The position numbers were made by a program, and so were the translations under genes. 64,000 nt of DNA, from the NCBI RefSeq assembly GCF_000208745.1, contig NC_030852.1, positions 19,760,721 through 19,824,720 on the forward strand. Reading direction: 5' to 3'. The DNA comes from Theobroma cacao (taxonomy: Eukaryota; Streptophyta; Magnoliopsida; Malvales; Malvaceae). The notes under the pieces were generated by a model that searched no databases, was not told the origin of the DNA, and was given only the letters and a program-made list of their open reading frames with translations. Positions 10,889 to 22,703 of the stretch are shown here, in pieces. How positions within the stretch are numbered: the first letter of the stretch is position 1; each line of letters begins with the position of its first letter.

Positions 10889-13800
10889 TTGCAAGTTAAT
10901 CAGAGTGAGACTGAACAAACTTAACCTTAAGTTGTTCATCCAAAAGAGAAATGGCCATCAAATAATTATAAAAGATCGATCTTTTCTGTATAATAATAGA
11001 TATTTCTTTCATCAGTTTTATAATTTCCTAGATTCGCCAAGTGTACTAACAAAATACTATTTTTCTTTAATCATTGAAGCATGCTTGCAATTGTAGGCTC
11101 ATGAACAAGACTTGACCAGAGCATTTCTTAACATCAATACAATTATTGAATTTCAAACTTCACACCTTAGAATGGTATAACCACAAATTGGCCTTAAAAA
11201 TCAGGAAGTAACTTAATCATGCAAGTGCATAAACTCTGTCGTGACTAAGACTTAACTTCAATAGGGTCCCAACCATACACATATGATACATATATATATA
11301 TATACACACATTTAACAATATCATCATAAGTATTTATTATTGTTTACCACTTAGATGAGCTCATGATAATGCAAGTATCAACTTTTAAGCTCTATACACT
11401 CATAACATCAAACCTTAGTTGGCTATGATTACGTACTCATTATATCACTGATTTAGAATTGAGTTTACTTGAATCACGCTCCTAACGCACACCTCGATAT
11501 CTTATCCAATGTGACTTTAAAGTATTGAAATGTTCTTTATCCTCAAACATGCACATTTGGAGTAGTTCAAGATAATTGCACAAGGCATGTAAAATTGTGC
11601 ATTTTACCAGTCATTTAGAAGTAATCCAGAGGTATTACACTTCATTAGGAACCTAGCTTGGAGCATCACACACAAAACAAAAAAATTTTGATGGAAAGGC
11701 ACTTTAAAACTTACCTTTTTTATAAAGTGTACTATAGGAATCGACTTTCAAGGGGAAAAGGTCGATCCTTCCATACAGAACAGATTCTTGTGGAAGGCAA
11801 CCTTCTAGAGATCAACCCTTGAGAATATAGAGGTCGATCCACAAGCTTTAGAATGCTTTGGACTTGGAGAATTTAAACACTTTGATACTCAACCCTTTTA
11901 TAACACATCCAAGCTTAGACCATCAACCCTTTGACCCAATTCTTATGTAATAAATCTTTTCATTACCAAGATCTCACTAATCCACCATTGACAAGAAGAT
12001 CAACTTCCTTAATTAGCTCATGACACCATATGCCCATGTCATAGGTTGAGTTCGTAAGTTTCGCATCCTTCAATTTCACAATTAGTTCTCCACTATCAAA
12101 GTTTTCAAGATGTAACCATGATTACTTCCACATTCATAGATCAGATATCATGCAAGGTTTTACTCCTTAGAAAGGGTTACAACCATCTAACTCTCAAAAT
12201 TTTTTTGAATTTACTATATCTTATCAATTCCAATTATTTGAACCCTTCTATTGAGAACAAACTTATGGCCATCAATTAATAGCACCATCTATTATCGTAA
12301 ATTTCTCAAAATCCTCTAGAATTTACTCCATACTTGAGGTCTTTGAATATATCATACCACCATTCAATCGTTAGGTCTCACCACCAAGAAAATCATTCCT
12401 TGTACTTTTACATAACAAGGTCATTCCTCGTAAGAACATAATTATGTACTTTAGTCTACTTATTCTGAATCAACCTTCTCAATGAAAATACTTGGTTGTC
12501 TATATTCTTTAAAAGAGTTCTATTGAGGACTTAAACAATCAAAGGCTTATCTTCAAAGCCACTCATAATTTTAACAATTCAATGCATGCTTAATAGCATA
12601 TCAGCTCATTGGTCCCAATGGACATTATTTGCAAATCTCCCAAGGTGTCCTTGTCCTTAATCCGGACCATACAAAAGTAACTTAGTATATTTGCATTAAT
12701 TATCCTTAGCTTTTTATGCTCGTCATAACAACATCCATATTTTCCCCATCATTCATGTTATTGACCTTATTAGTGTACATTTGGCTTTTCGGCCTTTCAC
12801 AATACACTCCACATATATGCCAAGGCATTCTCAATCTCATACCAAGCCTACAGTCATGTAACCACCAATTAGGCTAAATCCCTATATGGGATATCTCCTT
12901 CCATATGATGCATGTGAATCACAAAATGTACAACTACAAGAACATGCCTACATATTGATAAACTTCATATATTTCATGATCATGAAAACCACAATTTGCA
13001 AAACTTGCTTTCTATCTCAAGTACACAATCAGAGCATTAATTTTGACATATCTATTCCACATTTTGTGGTATGCCAAAATCATCCTTTGGCCATATTTCG
13101 TTACTAGCAATTATACACCTTTATCATAACATTTAGTGCAAACTTGGTTAAGCAATGGTCTTCAAATAATTCTTAAGTACATAAATATCAAAGTGTACAT
13201 CACTTAATGTTGAGATCTTAACGTTACTCATCAATCCTTAACAATTTATATTTGTAAGGTGGACAATTCACTTACTTATTGCATCTCACCTTTGCGGTCA
13301 TAAAATCAAAATTTCCTAAACTTAAGATGCAGAAGCTTTCTTTTAGAGTTTATCCAAAAATCAACATTTTTTAACTACCTTGCCTTTAGAGAAATCACAT
13401 TTAGGACTAATCATTTATATCATAGGTTGCAGACCGAATCAACTTTTTTTTTATCTTTAAAGCAATTTGTATACCAAGCTCAAATATAGAACTCCCATAT
13501 GGGTTTAGACTAGAATTAACATTTCTAAGTCATCTGACTTTAAGCTACCAAATCCATAACTAGCCTTTTAATTCATTAGCTTCATGCTAATCATAGCAAA
13601 ATTTAAGCTTATCCTTTGAGCAAATTTGTTTACTAACCTTTTACTTCATGACCACACATCAATTAATAATGTTCACCTTAGGCTGATTCATGAATTTATA
13701 GCTATAAACCATAATGGGTCAAATCGAATCTTGGGAATTCACAGCCATTTAATTGAAATCAAAACTAGCTCCATCTAAGCTACTATACACATATTCAACA

Positions 13801-14530
13801 CATATTTGCGTATAAAATATTTCAAAAGCCCAACACCATTTATATATGTGCATGGCAAGTTCAATAATCTATTACCATGCAGAAATAATAACTAGCCAAC
13901 TTGTACAAAGCTGAACAACAAGGTCCATTGACCATAGTCTCACATACAAAAAATGGCCAAGCACAGTTAACACAGTGCACTTACCTTCATGCACTTGAGT
14001 ATTGGTTTACACCTCCCTTAATACTGAGATTTATAAGCCTCAAGTGAATCACAACAATCACTATTCATTCTAGTAAAAGGGTGCTCCTTTTTGCCAATAT
14101 CGTATGTGCTTTTTTATATTGACCTTGATAACGGTCCAATGTAATTTCATTTCTACCCATTTATGGTCATGGGTCAAAGTTATAGCTTCACCAAATTAAT
14201 AAGCTATTACGGATCTATTAGTCCTTCTTCACTTTCCTCCATCCTTAGTTGAAGGAGTATATCATTACGTTAACCTTTCATTAGGACCATTTCCCTTTAA
14301 GATTTTTCCCACAACGACTAGTGTCTCAAGTGGCATCTCAAACTCGGACAACGACACTACTTATTACTTTTACGTGACACAAGTAAAAAGGTAGATGACT
14401 AGGAATAAGAGTCTATTTAGCCCCCTGTTTATGGCTTCTGCTACAGTCACAAACCATAAACAAGACTCTACATTGACTTCGACAACTCCGCTGATTGACA
14501 CAAGAATTCTTAGGACTTGATAAAACCTAG
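10889..14530. other. Interior of element B without recognisable coding
   Basis: AT-rich DNA with frequent stops in all frames; the longest open stretches are about 75 codons and resemble nothing recognised. The last 300 bp before the PBS (about 14240-14530) share phrases with the leader of element C, such as CAACTCCGCTGATTGACACA and TTAGGACTTGATAAA-like text, so this end is a genuine leader. A short TA run lies at about 11288-11304. I see no genes here. Confidence 0.6.
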
Positions 14531-14542
14531 GCTCTGTTACCA
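14531..14542 (-). other. Primer-binding site of element B
   Basis: Minus strand TGGTAACAGAGC, one base different from the initiator-tRNA-Met PBS of plant LTR elements (TGGTATCAGAGC). It lies 4 bases from the LTR edge, the same spacing as in elements A and C. This sets the element orientation as minus. Confidence 0.85.
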
Positions 14543-15263
14543 ACTTTTTCACGGCCCAAATCCCAGGCCATGACCGGCGCATGGGCCTAATAGGCACAGC
14601 CCACTAGGCCCAAGCAAGCCTCTCTATGTAAACCCGTACCTTAGTCCATCTATCACTCATATTTCTTTAAGATCTATAATTCATAATTTTCACTAATAAT
14701 TTCTTCGGGAATAAACCATGGCAACCATGCATATACCATTCTCAAAATAGGATTATTACTTGCCAACCCTAGATGGCATTATTAATCAAACCAAACATAC
14801 AAGGGTTACAATAAATCTCACAATTTACATTTAAGCGTTCATATATATATATATATACATACAACAGATCCTTAACTATCAGCAGAGTGACTCAGGGCGT
14901 GGGTACTATCATTGAGTGTCATGGTAAACCTACTGAAAGGTGAATATGAGGAAGCACCTCGACCTAGGATCCAACTAGCTCCGAACCTGAAAAATAAAAC
15001 ATGAATTTGAAAATAATGAGTATAAACCCAGTGAGTGAACATAGGAAGGGAACAAGCAAACTATATGGAAAGGTTTTTGGAAGCACGTTGCAGTTGTGTT
15101 AAAACAATGCAATTTGTATATCATAAGCAAACTTGATGCCATGTTTTCTTTTAACTCATTTTAAAACATTTAGGAATTTCAACTTTCAACATTCAGTGTA
15201 ATCACATTTCATTTTCCAAACATCTCTACCCTACTGGATAGGTGCACATGCGTATAAGAATTC

Positions 15264-15264
<1 letters not shown>

Positions 15265-15306
<42 letters not shown>

Positions 15307-15309
15307 NTA

Positions 15310-15353
<44 letters not shown>
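15265..15353. repeat. (TA)n microsatellite with an ambiguous base
   Basis: About 88 bp of almost pure TA with one N at 15307 and a CTA interruption just after. The N falls inside the array, so its length is uncertain. Shorter TA tracts occupy the corresponding place in other copies of this LTR family (for example 27688-27737, 33885-33900, 26038-26070, 50078-50102, 60448-60462). Confidence 0.95.
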
Positions 15354-15362
<9 letters not shown>

Positions 15363-16430
15363 GATATTTTCAAACATAAATCAAATACATCAAGGTCATT
15401 CCCAAACTAGTCAACATGGCTTAACGCATACAACCACCATCCTCAACTCAATTCATGTGCACTTTCACACCGGACATAGCTAATAACCTCATGTGCGCTC
15501 CCACACTGTACATGGCAAATATCATGTGCACTCCCACACCGCACATGGCATATATCATCAGTGTGTGCACTCCCACATCGTACACCACCATCACCGTCAT
15601 GTCTAGTCCCACACCGCACACGCACGGTTATAGTTATTATTCAATATTACCTTTCAAGGCATGGCACACATAACAACATGTAACAAGAATCTTTGCATAA
15701 TAATACATTCCATATAATTCATTATTTTATTAGTCATAGACATGGTTGCATAGTCCAACATTCAAGGAAAATAATATTAATCGTATTGCCACTAGTTTAG
15801 AACATCTCAAGATTTTCAATGCATCACAGACCACAATTCAATTGGCAATTCAACATAATATTTCAAACACATAATTCATCAGATTCTACATTTAACAACA
15901 TAGAAATATCACTTGTGAAAGGCTTGTTCCCATGCAAAATTTTTAAAAGAGTCAACCAAAGATATTCAAGTACTTCATTCAACACATATGCATTTGTTCA
16001 AAACATTTTAAATGCAAGTCCACTCACTTGTCTTTGTTGATTCTTTTGATCGACTCCAACTTCAACTAATGATCAAAGTGGAGATGTGGGGTCTCGTTGG
16101 AACCTTGGTGAACTTGTAGTTGATTTTCCTTAGTGAGGATTAAAAGGGGAAAATTTTCTTTAAAAGTTTTCAAGCTATTTTGAAGCGTTTCTCTCTCTAA
16201 AAATGTTCATCTAGTGAGAGAAAGTGCAAAGGAAAAACTCTTTAAGGGTTTTTGAGGTGAAAAAGTCAAAGATCACGAAAAAACCTATGAAAAAGTGTAC
16301 AAAAACATGAAATTTGGACTTAATATGAGAAAGCTATGGAGGTTTCAAGGATCTCCTCCATGGAAGATGAAAAATCTGCAATGGAGAGAAGAAATGAGAG
16401 GAAGAATGGAGAAGGTGCTGGAAAGTAAGG

Positions 16431-16440
16431 ATATTTATAC
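16431..16440 (-). promoter_or_regulatory. TATA-like box in 5' LTR of element B
   Basis: Minus strand GTATAAATAT, about 345 bp into the LTR in sense direction. The equivalent box in D, A-left and A-right is CTATAAATAT or GCTATAAATA in the same context, so it is conserved across copies and is the best candidate promoter. The transcription start itself cannot be seen. Confidence 0.6.
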
Positions 16441-16785
16441 CTAGGGTTGACAAAAGTTCACATATTTACGAAAATGCCATTAAGAAGTTGACTTTGTCTT
16501 CTTTTTCTTTTTTTAGCAATCTCTTTACTCTTTTGACATTGAAAAAGGTCCACAATAGATTAGAGGTACTTGAGTTTATGAAAACTTAAAAATTTAGACT
16601 CGAGATCAAAAATTACTATTTTACCCCTAAGGTGGAAATCTTTTTTTCTTTGTATAAGAATAATTTATTGAATCCCATATATAAAATATTTGATAAGACT
16701 CACCAAGAAGAAAATGAAACTACCCTTGGTTCATGTCACCACTATTACACTACTTTACGCGTATATTAAAATTTGGGGTATCACA

Positions 16786-17111
16786 TTAGCCTTCTTTTCA
16801 AAGCACACCTACCAAAACATAAAAATTAAATAATAACTCAACTTAGCACACGAGCAGTTTTCTTATTGGTTGGTGCATGATCTCCTTCCTTAAAAAGTAG
16901 GGTTCGAATCCCCTTTTCCCTAATTCCAAAAAATAAAAAACTAGACTTAAAGCAAAATAACATAAAATAGCCTAATGCAATTGAACCCATAATAATTAAC
17001 TAAAATAAAATACATAATTAAAAACAACTAAAAAATTCAACTAAATCTCGAGAACTTAAACAAAATATATTAAAAATTAAGACCAAATAACTCTATAAAA
17101 TAAAGTTATCA
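16786..17111 (-). mobile_element. Left LTR of Tat/Athila-like element, part 2
   Basis: Continuation of the LTR after element B. It matches 24049-24259 plus 35941-35980 (CAAAGCACACCT, AAAATAACATAAAATAGCC, GACCAAATAACT, AGTTATCA) except for an extra 93-bp SINE plus its duplicated target. The undisturbed stretch TATTAAAAATTAAGACC at about 17068-17084 is the empty site for element C in the other LTR. Confidence 0.85.
16846..16938 (+). mobile_element. tRNA-derived SINE-like insertion (93 bp)
   Basis: Present in this LTR and absent from its partner, so insertion is shown directly. It contains a pol III B-box match GGTTCGAATCC at 16901-16911, preceded by TTGGTTGGTGCATGATCTCC, and ends in an A-rich tail. 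Target duplication: AACTCAACTTA (16835-16845) and AACTAGACTTA (16939-16949), 9 of 11 identical. The A box is diverged. A decayed tRNA gene is excluded by the tail and the duplication. Confidence 0.75.
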
Positions 17112-20100
17112 CACTTCCAAACTTAATATTTTGTTAGTCCTTGAGCAAAACACAAAAGAAAACTAAATAAAAGAGAGAAATTTAAATGATGAAAGAACCT
17201 AAATAAACAACCTAACTGGAGATAAATAACACCAAATCAATGATCTCCAGAATTTCCTCAAAAGTATATCTATAAGTCTCCAACTTAAGGCAAAATATAG
17301 GCATCTTTTAGTTTCATGTTTCAATTCAATTGCAAGCATATTCTCGAATGGATTTTGGTGTGTGAGTGAAATATCTTACAAAGAATATTATGCTATCTAG
17401 ATAAGTTTATGCCTATACAAAATTCAAATTAGTACCAAAACTCCATAAGTTTGCTTTTCATCTTTCTTACCACTAATGTAGACTAATACTAAGTTAAAGA
17501 TCAATGATCTTTATTAAGCTTGTAATAAATGGCTAGGGTCAAAGAAGGATAAAGAATAATAATTTGGCTCAATTCGCCCTAAGCACAAAATCATTCTAGG
17601 ACTGATATAGAGCTCAACTTTCATTTTCTAAGTAACTCTGTATTTTCACTTTGAACTTTCTTTTGTTCAACACTTTATTCTCGTTTTCTCTTCTTTCTTT
17701 CCCTTTTTTTTATATCACAATTTTACACCCGCAAACTTATTTCTTTGTATTGTAAGTAGTGGAGTGATTTTTATCACTAATTTTTAAATTTTTTAGTTTT
17801 TCGACAACTTCACCTTTTTCTACCTTTTTCAACAACTAGCTCAACACACTTCCTAAAATGATATACTTACTTAGGAGTGAGGGATGCAAAATTGGAAATT
17901 TATTTTAAAAGGTTAGGCTAAAATAATTATGTGGTTAAACAAAAAAAAAGGGGAAATTAGGCTTAAAATGGTATACTAAGGATAAAATATAACAAGGTTA
18001 GCTTGAAAGACTCAAATGGTCCAAAAAAGGCCTAAATCATCTCCCTAACTAAGTATTGCCTAGGATTTAACCTCACGAGAGAATCACACAAATTTTAGAA
18101 TTCTTGACATAATTCACAATTCTCATTAATAATTTAAACCTTCTGTAAATATGCACAGTAATTTAAAGTGAAAGACAAAGTGCTCCATATATGAAAATCA
18201 CATCCGAACAATAATACTTGGCAAAAGAATTTAGCACAAGCCAAACAATATCCACGTTTACCAAGAGCTAAAGATACAAGAGAACTATAATCTCATCATT
18301 GGATAAGGAAATCATTGAAAATTTTGGCATTAATTACTCTAGACCCTAAAATTTTTAAACAATCATAATGAAAATTAAATAATAAACCATCCTAATTAAC
18401 TTAAAAATTAAATAAGCATCCAAATAAAATAAAATTCTAAGTTCTTACAGAATATCAACCACTAGCAAAATATGCTTTCCCCCTAAACTTAATTCAAACA
18501 TTGTCCTTAATGTTAGAAAAATAAAGAAAATATAAATAATACTCCCCTCGAAGGTAGACAATTCTGAAGAAGCTTTAATCCTCTTCTTTATGGTCCTTAT
18601 CAGTATTGCCAAAGTTTTGTGAAAGTGAGGTAGAGCTTTTTTTTTTTTTACAAAAGTAAAGAAATTAATGAACAAATAAATAAATAAAAACAAGAGCATA
18701 AGTTTAGAAAGCTAAGGTTACCTCCAAAGAAGTGTTTCTTTATAGTCACTAGCTTGACTATGGCACCCTTTTTTACACTTCTTCATCCATAAAATTGCTA
18801 GGAACAACATGATTAGAGTATCAACGTAATGGAATAACAAAAAAATTAAAATAAAATAAAAACCACACCTCTAACCTTTGGCTTCCAATGTTGAAAAATC
18901 TCAACCACTAAAACGCTTGGCCTTCTTGTGTGAAAGAATCCTAACCACTCAATTGCTTGGCCTCCAATATTGCACACACGATTGCAACAAATCCTTTTTA
19001 AGGAGAGAGCTTTATGTGACGGGCTTGTACTAGCAAGTGAACAACAATTTTTCCTCTTTTCTTCTTTGGTTTCCAGCCAAGAATCAATGGAGAAGTTATT
19101 TGAAAAACCCTCTCAAGAGTCGCGGCACTCAAGAGAAAAGCTATTAGTTTTTTTCAAAACTAATACTTTTGTTACATTATAAAAGAGTGGCTATAATGTG
19201 ATATTTATAGCTAGGTTTTATTTTTATTTTTAGACTTATTAAAATTTACAAAATAAGTCAATTATAATATAGCAATTATAATATTTAACTAATGCCTAAT
19301 TCAACTCTTTTAATTAGGTCCTTAGTAGTTAAAACCTAGAATTTCATTTAAGTTTAACTTAAATCATCACACTCTCAATTTAATCCAAACTGCAACCTTT
19401 GTATGTGACCCATTAGGTTCTTAACATGTTGGCAATAGAATTGAATTATAATTTTATTAATTAATTAATTTAAATGAATCATATTTAATTTTAAATTAAC
19501 TGATTCAATTCCATAGACCAAGATTGGCATCTAGTAATGCATCATGGCCACCCAATTGTTAGGAGTGTCAAAGGATTCTTTGACAACCTTTCAGTGTATA
19601 GTTTATCAGTGTAATTCAATCCTTCATCATATAATCCAGAGATGATAAGAGTTTGGTGCAGTGCCTACTCTTATTTACCTCCATATTTGTTCTTGTAGTT
19701 AGATCGTAAGCTTTATAAAGACTAATGAAATTGATTTCATGATCTCCTAATCACGTTGGCCAAGGATTTCATCAAGCTAATCTCAACCAAGAACTAATGG
19801 TATATTTCCCCTTGAATCACTTAGGGTGATGATTCCTATGTTGACCACTCATTTGCCTTCATATGCTTTATACTATACTGGAAAGCATCCTGTTTTGGCA
19901 TCCTTGGTTAAACATTCGTAAGGATGAAATGATAGCATAGTACTCCACATACAAGACAACCTAGTGTCTTAAGTTTAAGGAGTAGTTACATTACTGACAC
20001 ATAAGAAGTATTGTATAGATACTTGAGTGAGGTACCAAATGAACTTTTCATGGCAGGTCATTTTTAGTGAACTCGTTCTCCCATCGCAACCTTCCACATG

Positions 20101-20463
20101 CTAGTTCCAAGTATGTCTATACTTCAACCTATGAGAGCAGTTCCTTACTTCGCATGTAAGGAACGTAATATGTGTCGATCTTTGAGTATTATTGATGCCT
20201 CGTCTCAATAATATAATAATCAAGAACTTTTACGAATAATGCTTAGATGCACAAAGATCTCATACTTGTATCCCAATACAATTCTTTTGCAAGGCATATA
20301 TGGTTCCATGGGCTTTATCTACATAAGTATAAATAGTAATTAAATCACAAACTTATGGATAAAAAACATTTTGGCAATGTTATTATGAATAACAAATTGT
20401 CATATGTGAATATCTCAAAATTGCAATTCCCATACAACAATTAATTGGCTTATAGGTCTCATA
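17112..20463 (-). other. 3' non-coding interior of the Tat/Athila-like element
   Basis: No gene is supported. The first part, right after the LTR, has the phrase TTGTTAGTCCTTGAGCAAAA typical of the 3' end of Tat/Athila-like elements. From about 19400 to 20410 the text (CCCATTAGGTTCTTAACATG, TTAATTAATTAATTTAAATG, ACAAATTGTCATATGTGAAT) resembles plant copia LTRs and may be a further old insertion, but its ends were not resolved. An 84-codon open stretch at 18445-18699 is low-complexity and not credible as a gene. Confidence 0.55.
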
Positions 20464-20700
20464 CTAACAAACATAAGGCTTGAGGCTTTGTTTGTTAACC
20501 TTGAATGCTTTGGGAAGCATACCAAAAATTTCAATAAGAGCATAAGACAAAACCTTGACCACTTTAAAGGTTTTCCACAAATATGGTTGAAGTTGCCATG
20601 GTAAAAGATGGAGGAATGAACAAGAGAGTACGACTTGCTGTCCAAGCTCAAAATCAAGATCAATGGAAAGTGGTGGTTTTGACTCAAGAGTTGGTGCTTG
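20464..20700 (-). pseudogene. Integrase C-terminal tail (Tat/Athila-like)
   Basis: In one frame of the minus strand the peptide has DFELGQQVVL, then FKVVKV, a GALIEIF-like stretch and KAFKVNKQSLKPY. This is the order seen at the end of Tat/Athila integrases: the basic C-terminal segment and the FKVNGQRLKPY-like finish. It follows the protease remnant almost directly (about 170 bp), so the reverse transcriptase, RNase H and integrase core, normally several kilobases, have been deleted. No catalytic residue remains. Confidence 0.7.
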
Positions 20701-20868
20701 CTTGATTGAATGTGGTGGAATAGGCTTACCTTTACCATTATCAATTACATCCATTCTATAGCCACTTTTTGTAAAGGAAGGGTACTTAGCTGAATTATAT
20801 ATATTAAATTAGACTACCTCCTCTCCAACATTGAAAGTTACCTTGTCATTCTTCACATCAATGATTGC

Positions 20869-21123
20869 TCAAGCTGTAGCTAAGTATGGTTTTCCCATAA
20901 TAAAAGGAATTTCAATATCCTCTTCCATCTCAAGCACTATGAAGTCCATCGAAATGTACAACTTTTCAATTTTAACCAAGACATTTTCCATGACCCTAAC
21001 AATGTACCTGATTGTTTTGTCTACTAATTGCAAAGAAACTGTAATAGGTTCTATCTCATTAAGTCCAAGTTTCCTAGCAATAGTCAAAGGCATAGGTGAA
21101 ACACTAGCACCCAAATCACACAA
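20869..21123 (-). pseudogene. Retropepsin-like protease fragment
   Basis: The 84-residue reading frame starts MCDLGASVSPMP and includes LGLNEIEPITVSLQLVD, an IVLEMEEDIEIPFIMG segment and GKPYLAT. These match the plant Ty3/gypsy aspartic protease of the Tat/Athila type: an active-site Asp followed by (L/T/S)GAS, and the later hydrophobic-Gly-(R/K)-P-(F/Y)-L-A strand. It cleaves Gag-Pol in intact elements. The frame is shifted relative to the Gag tail upstream. With RT missing the copy is inactive. Confidence 0.75.
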
Positions 21124-22600
21124 AGTTTTAGAAAATTTAAAACTACCAATAGTACAATGGATGGAAAAACTACTTGGATCCTTAAGCTTGGTGGAAGCTT
21201 ATTTTGGATTATAGCACTACACTCCTTAGTAAGTGCAATTGCCTTAAAATATTCCAATTTCCTTTGTTTGGTCAAGATGTCATTCAAAAACTTCACATAA
21301 CTTGGCATTTCTTCCAAAGCTTCAACAAAATAAAAAATATTAATATGCAACTTTTAAATACCTCAAGAAATTTTTAGAATTGTTTGTCAAGTTTCAACTT
21401 TTGAAAACATTGAAGAGAAGGTGGTGGAGATGGTTAAGCAGGATTTAATTGTGATTTTTCTGCTTTTAATTTTTCAACCATAATTTCTTTTTCATCATAT
21501 TTCTCAACTTCTTTTTCGATGTCTTTTTCAATTTCTATTTTAGCAAACTTAACCAAAATTTCAGAATTTAAATATGTTCCACTTACTTGTTTTTCACTTA
21601 CCTTTTTTCCACTACAAATAGTAATTACCTTACAATGCTCGTTACCTTCTCTTTTTGGATTGGTTTAATGTCGCTTGATAGAGTGCCTTGAGGTCTACTG
21701 TTGACCGCATTAGCTAATTGACCCAATTGTGTCTTAAGATTTCTAAGAGATGCTGATTGGATTTAGATTAATGCATATCGACTTTGAATGACAACATCAT
21801 TCTTTGCCATGTATTACATGAACATCTCTTCCATTATTGGCCTTTCTCTAGCATAGGAGCTCGAGGTTGTGGTGGGAATCTTGGAGGAAAATTTGGCATA
21901 GGGGCTAATGAAGATGCTTGATTATTCTTTCAAGAAAAATTAGGATGATTCCTCCACCCAGAATTATATGTGTTGGAATAAGGATTATTTTATGGCTACC
22001 TATTTCCAACATAATGAGTTGTTTTTGTGTAAATAGGACAATGGTTACTAGAATGTCCTTTCGCACATAAATCACAAGTCACAAAAGGGCTTTAAATTAC
22101 ATCAACACTTAAACTATCAATTTTGTTTGGTAAAAGAAGCCAATTGTGCAGTCAAAGCATTAATTGTGTCAAGCTCATGAATGCTAGCAATTTTTCTTGT
22201 GAAAATAGGAAAACCTTAATCTAATATGCATTAGGATTATAATTCAACATCATCAATAATGTCATTATTTTTGAAAGTACTGCAAGTCTCCAAGAAATTC
22301 ACAATATGCACATTAGGATTATAATTTAACAATCCCCCAACTGAATAGATGTACAAATCATTTGAATGATTATTGGTATGATTTCAAAATCGTTGGCTTG
22401 GATGGCAAGTTTACGGATGCTAGAATGAAAGCCTTGAGCAAAAGACACAACATATTCTCACAAGGACTTATTTTTTCTTAATCAGCCATTTTATCAGATT
22501 AAGTAGAAGCTTGTAAAATTTCCCTCTTGAGGTTTAGAAGAGTCTTTTCAATTTTTGGATCAAAAAGAACAACTCTATTTTCATACATCGATCAAAAGTT
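21124..22600 (-). pseudogene. Decayed gag of the Tat/Athila-like element
   Basis: Fragments on the minus strand include a Gag tail at 21084-21350 (EALEEMPSYVKFLNDIL, TKQRKLEYFKAIALTKECSA, IIQNKLPPSL), which in this family leads straight into the protease. A zinc knuckle at about 22036-22083 reads CDLCAKGHSSNHCP, that is CX2CX3HX4C, the spacing found in Tat/Athila Gag rather than the retroviral CX2CX4HX4C. The rest is interrupted by stops and shifts, so limits are approximate. Confidence 0.65.
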
Positions 22601-22683
22601 CCTGAAAACAAAAAAATATTGAAGTAAGATTAAGTTGCTTAGTATTAATTTTAACAAAAATAGAAAAATTAAGAAATAATTTC

Positions 22684-22697
22684 CAACAATGGCACCA
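22684..22697 (-). other. Primer-binding site of the Tat/Athila-like element
   Basis: Minus strand TGGTGCCATTGTTG, close to the TGGCGCCGTTGCC-type PBS (tRNA-Asp) typical of Tat/Athila lineages. It lies six bases from the LTR edge at 22704. C-to-T type changes account for most differences. Confidence 0.7.
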
Positions 22698-22703
22698 AAA
22701 ACT

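Larger units (their letters stand above)
10138..16785 (-). mobile_element. Non-autonomous chromovirus-family element B
   Basis: The plus strand starts TGTCACACCCC at 10138 and ends GGGGTATCACA at 16785. Flanks are TAAGC (10133-10137) and TTAGC (16786-16790), a 5-bp duplication with one change. The empty site is visible in the sister LTR at about 24049-24075 (AAAATAAGCCTTTTTCTC), which proves the boundaries. A PBS-like site precedes the right LTR. The interior (about 3.7 kb) shows no gag or pol and no long ORF. It shares LTR layout and leader sequence with A and C, so it was probably mobilised by proteins of a chromovirus. Confidence 0.88.
14547..16785 (-). mobile_element. Right (5') LTR of element B
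   Basis: A 2239-bp LTR beginning TTTCACGGCCC, a worn form of TGTCACGGCCC, beside the PBS. It includes the long (TA)n tract at 15265-15353, a minisatellite of CACTCCCACACCGCACA type (about 15455-15625), the CACTCACTTG block and a TATA-like box on the minus strand at 16431-16440. The end GGTATCACA is followed by the target duplication. Confidence 0.87.

Noticed and set aside
10889..14530. Possible host DNA captured in element B
   Set aside because: No exon, splice or protein similarity could be recognised by eye; without a search there is no support.
16901..16911. tRNA gene suggested by the B box GGTTCGAATCC
   Set aside because: No cloverleaf can be formed, the A box is poor, and the segment has an A-rich tail and target duplication, so it is a SINE.
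20831..21214. 127-codon plus-strand frame
   Set aside because: Antisense shadow of the protease and gag tail; the minus-strand reading carries the recognisable motifs.
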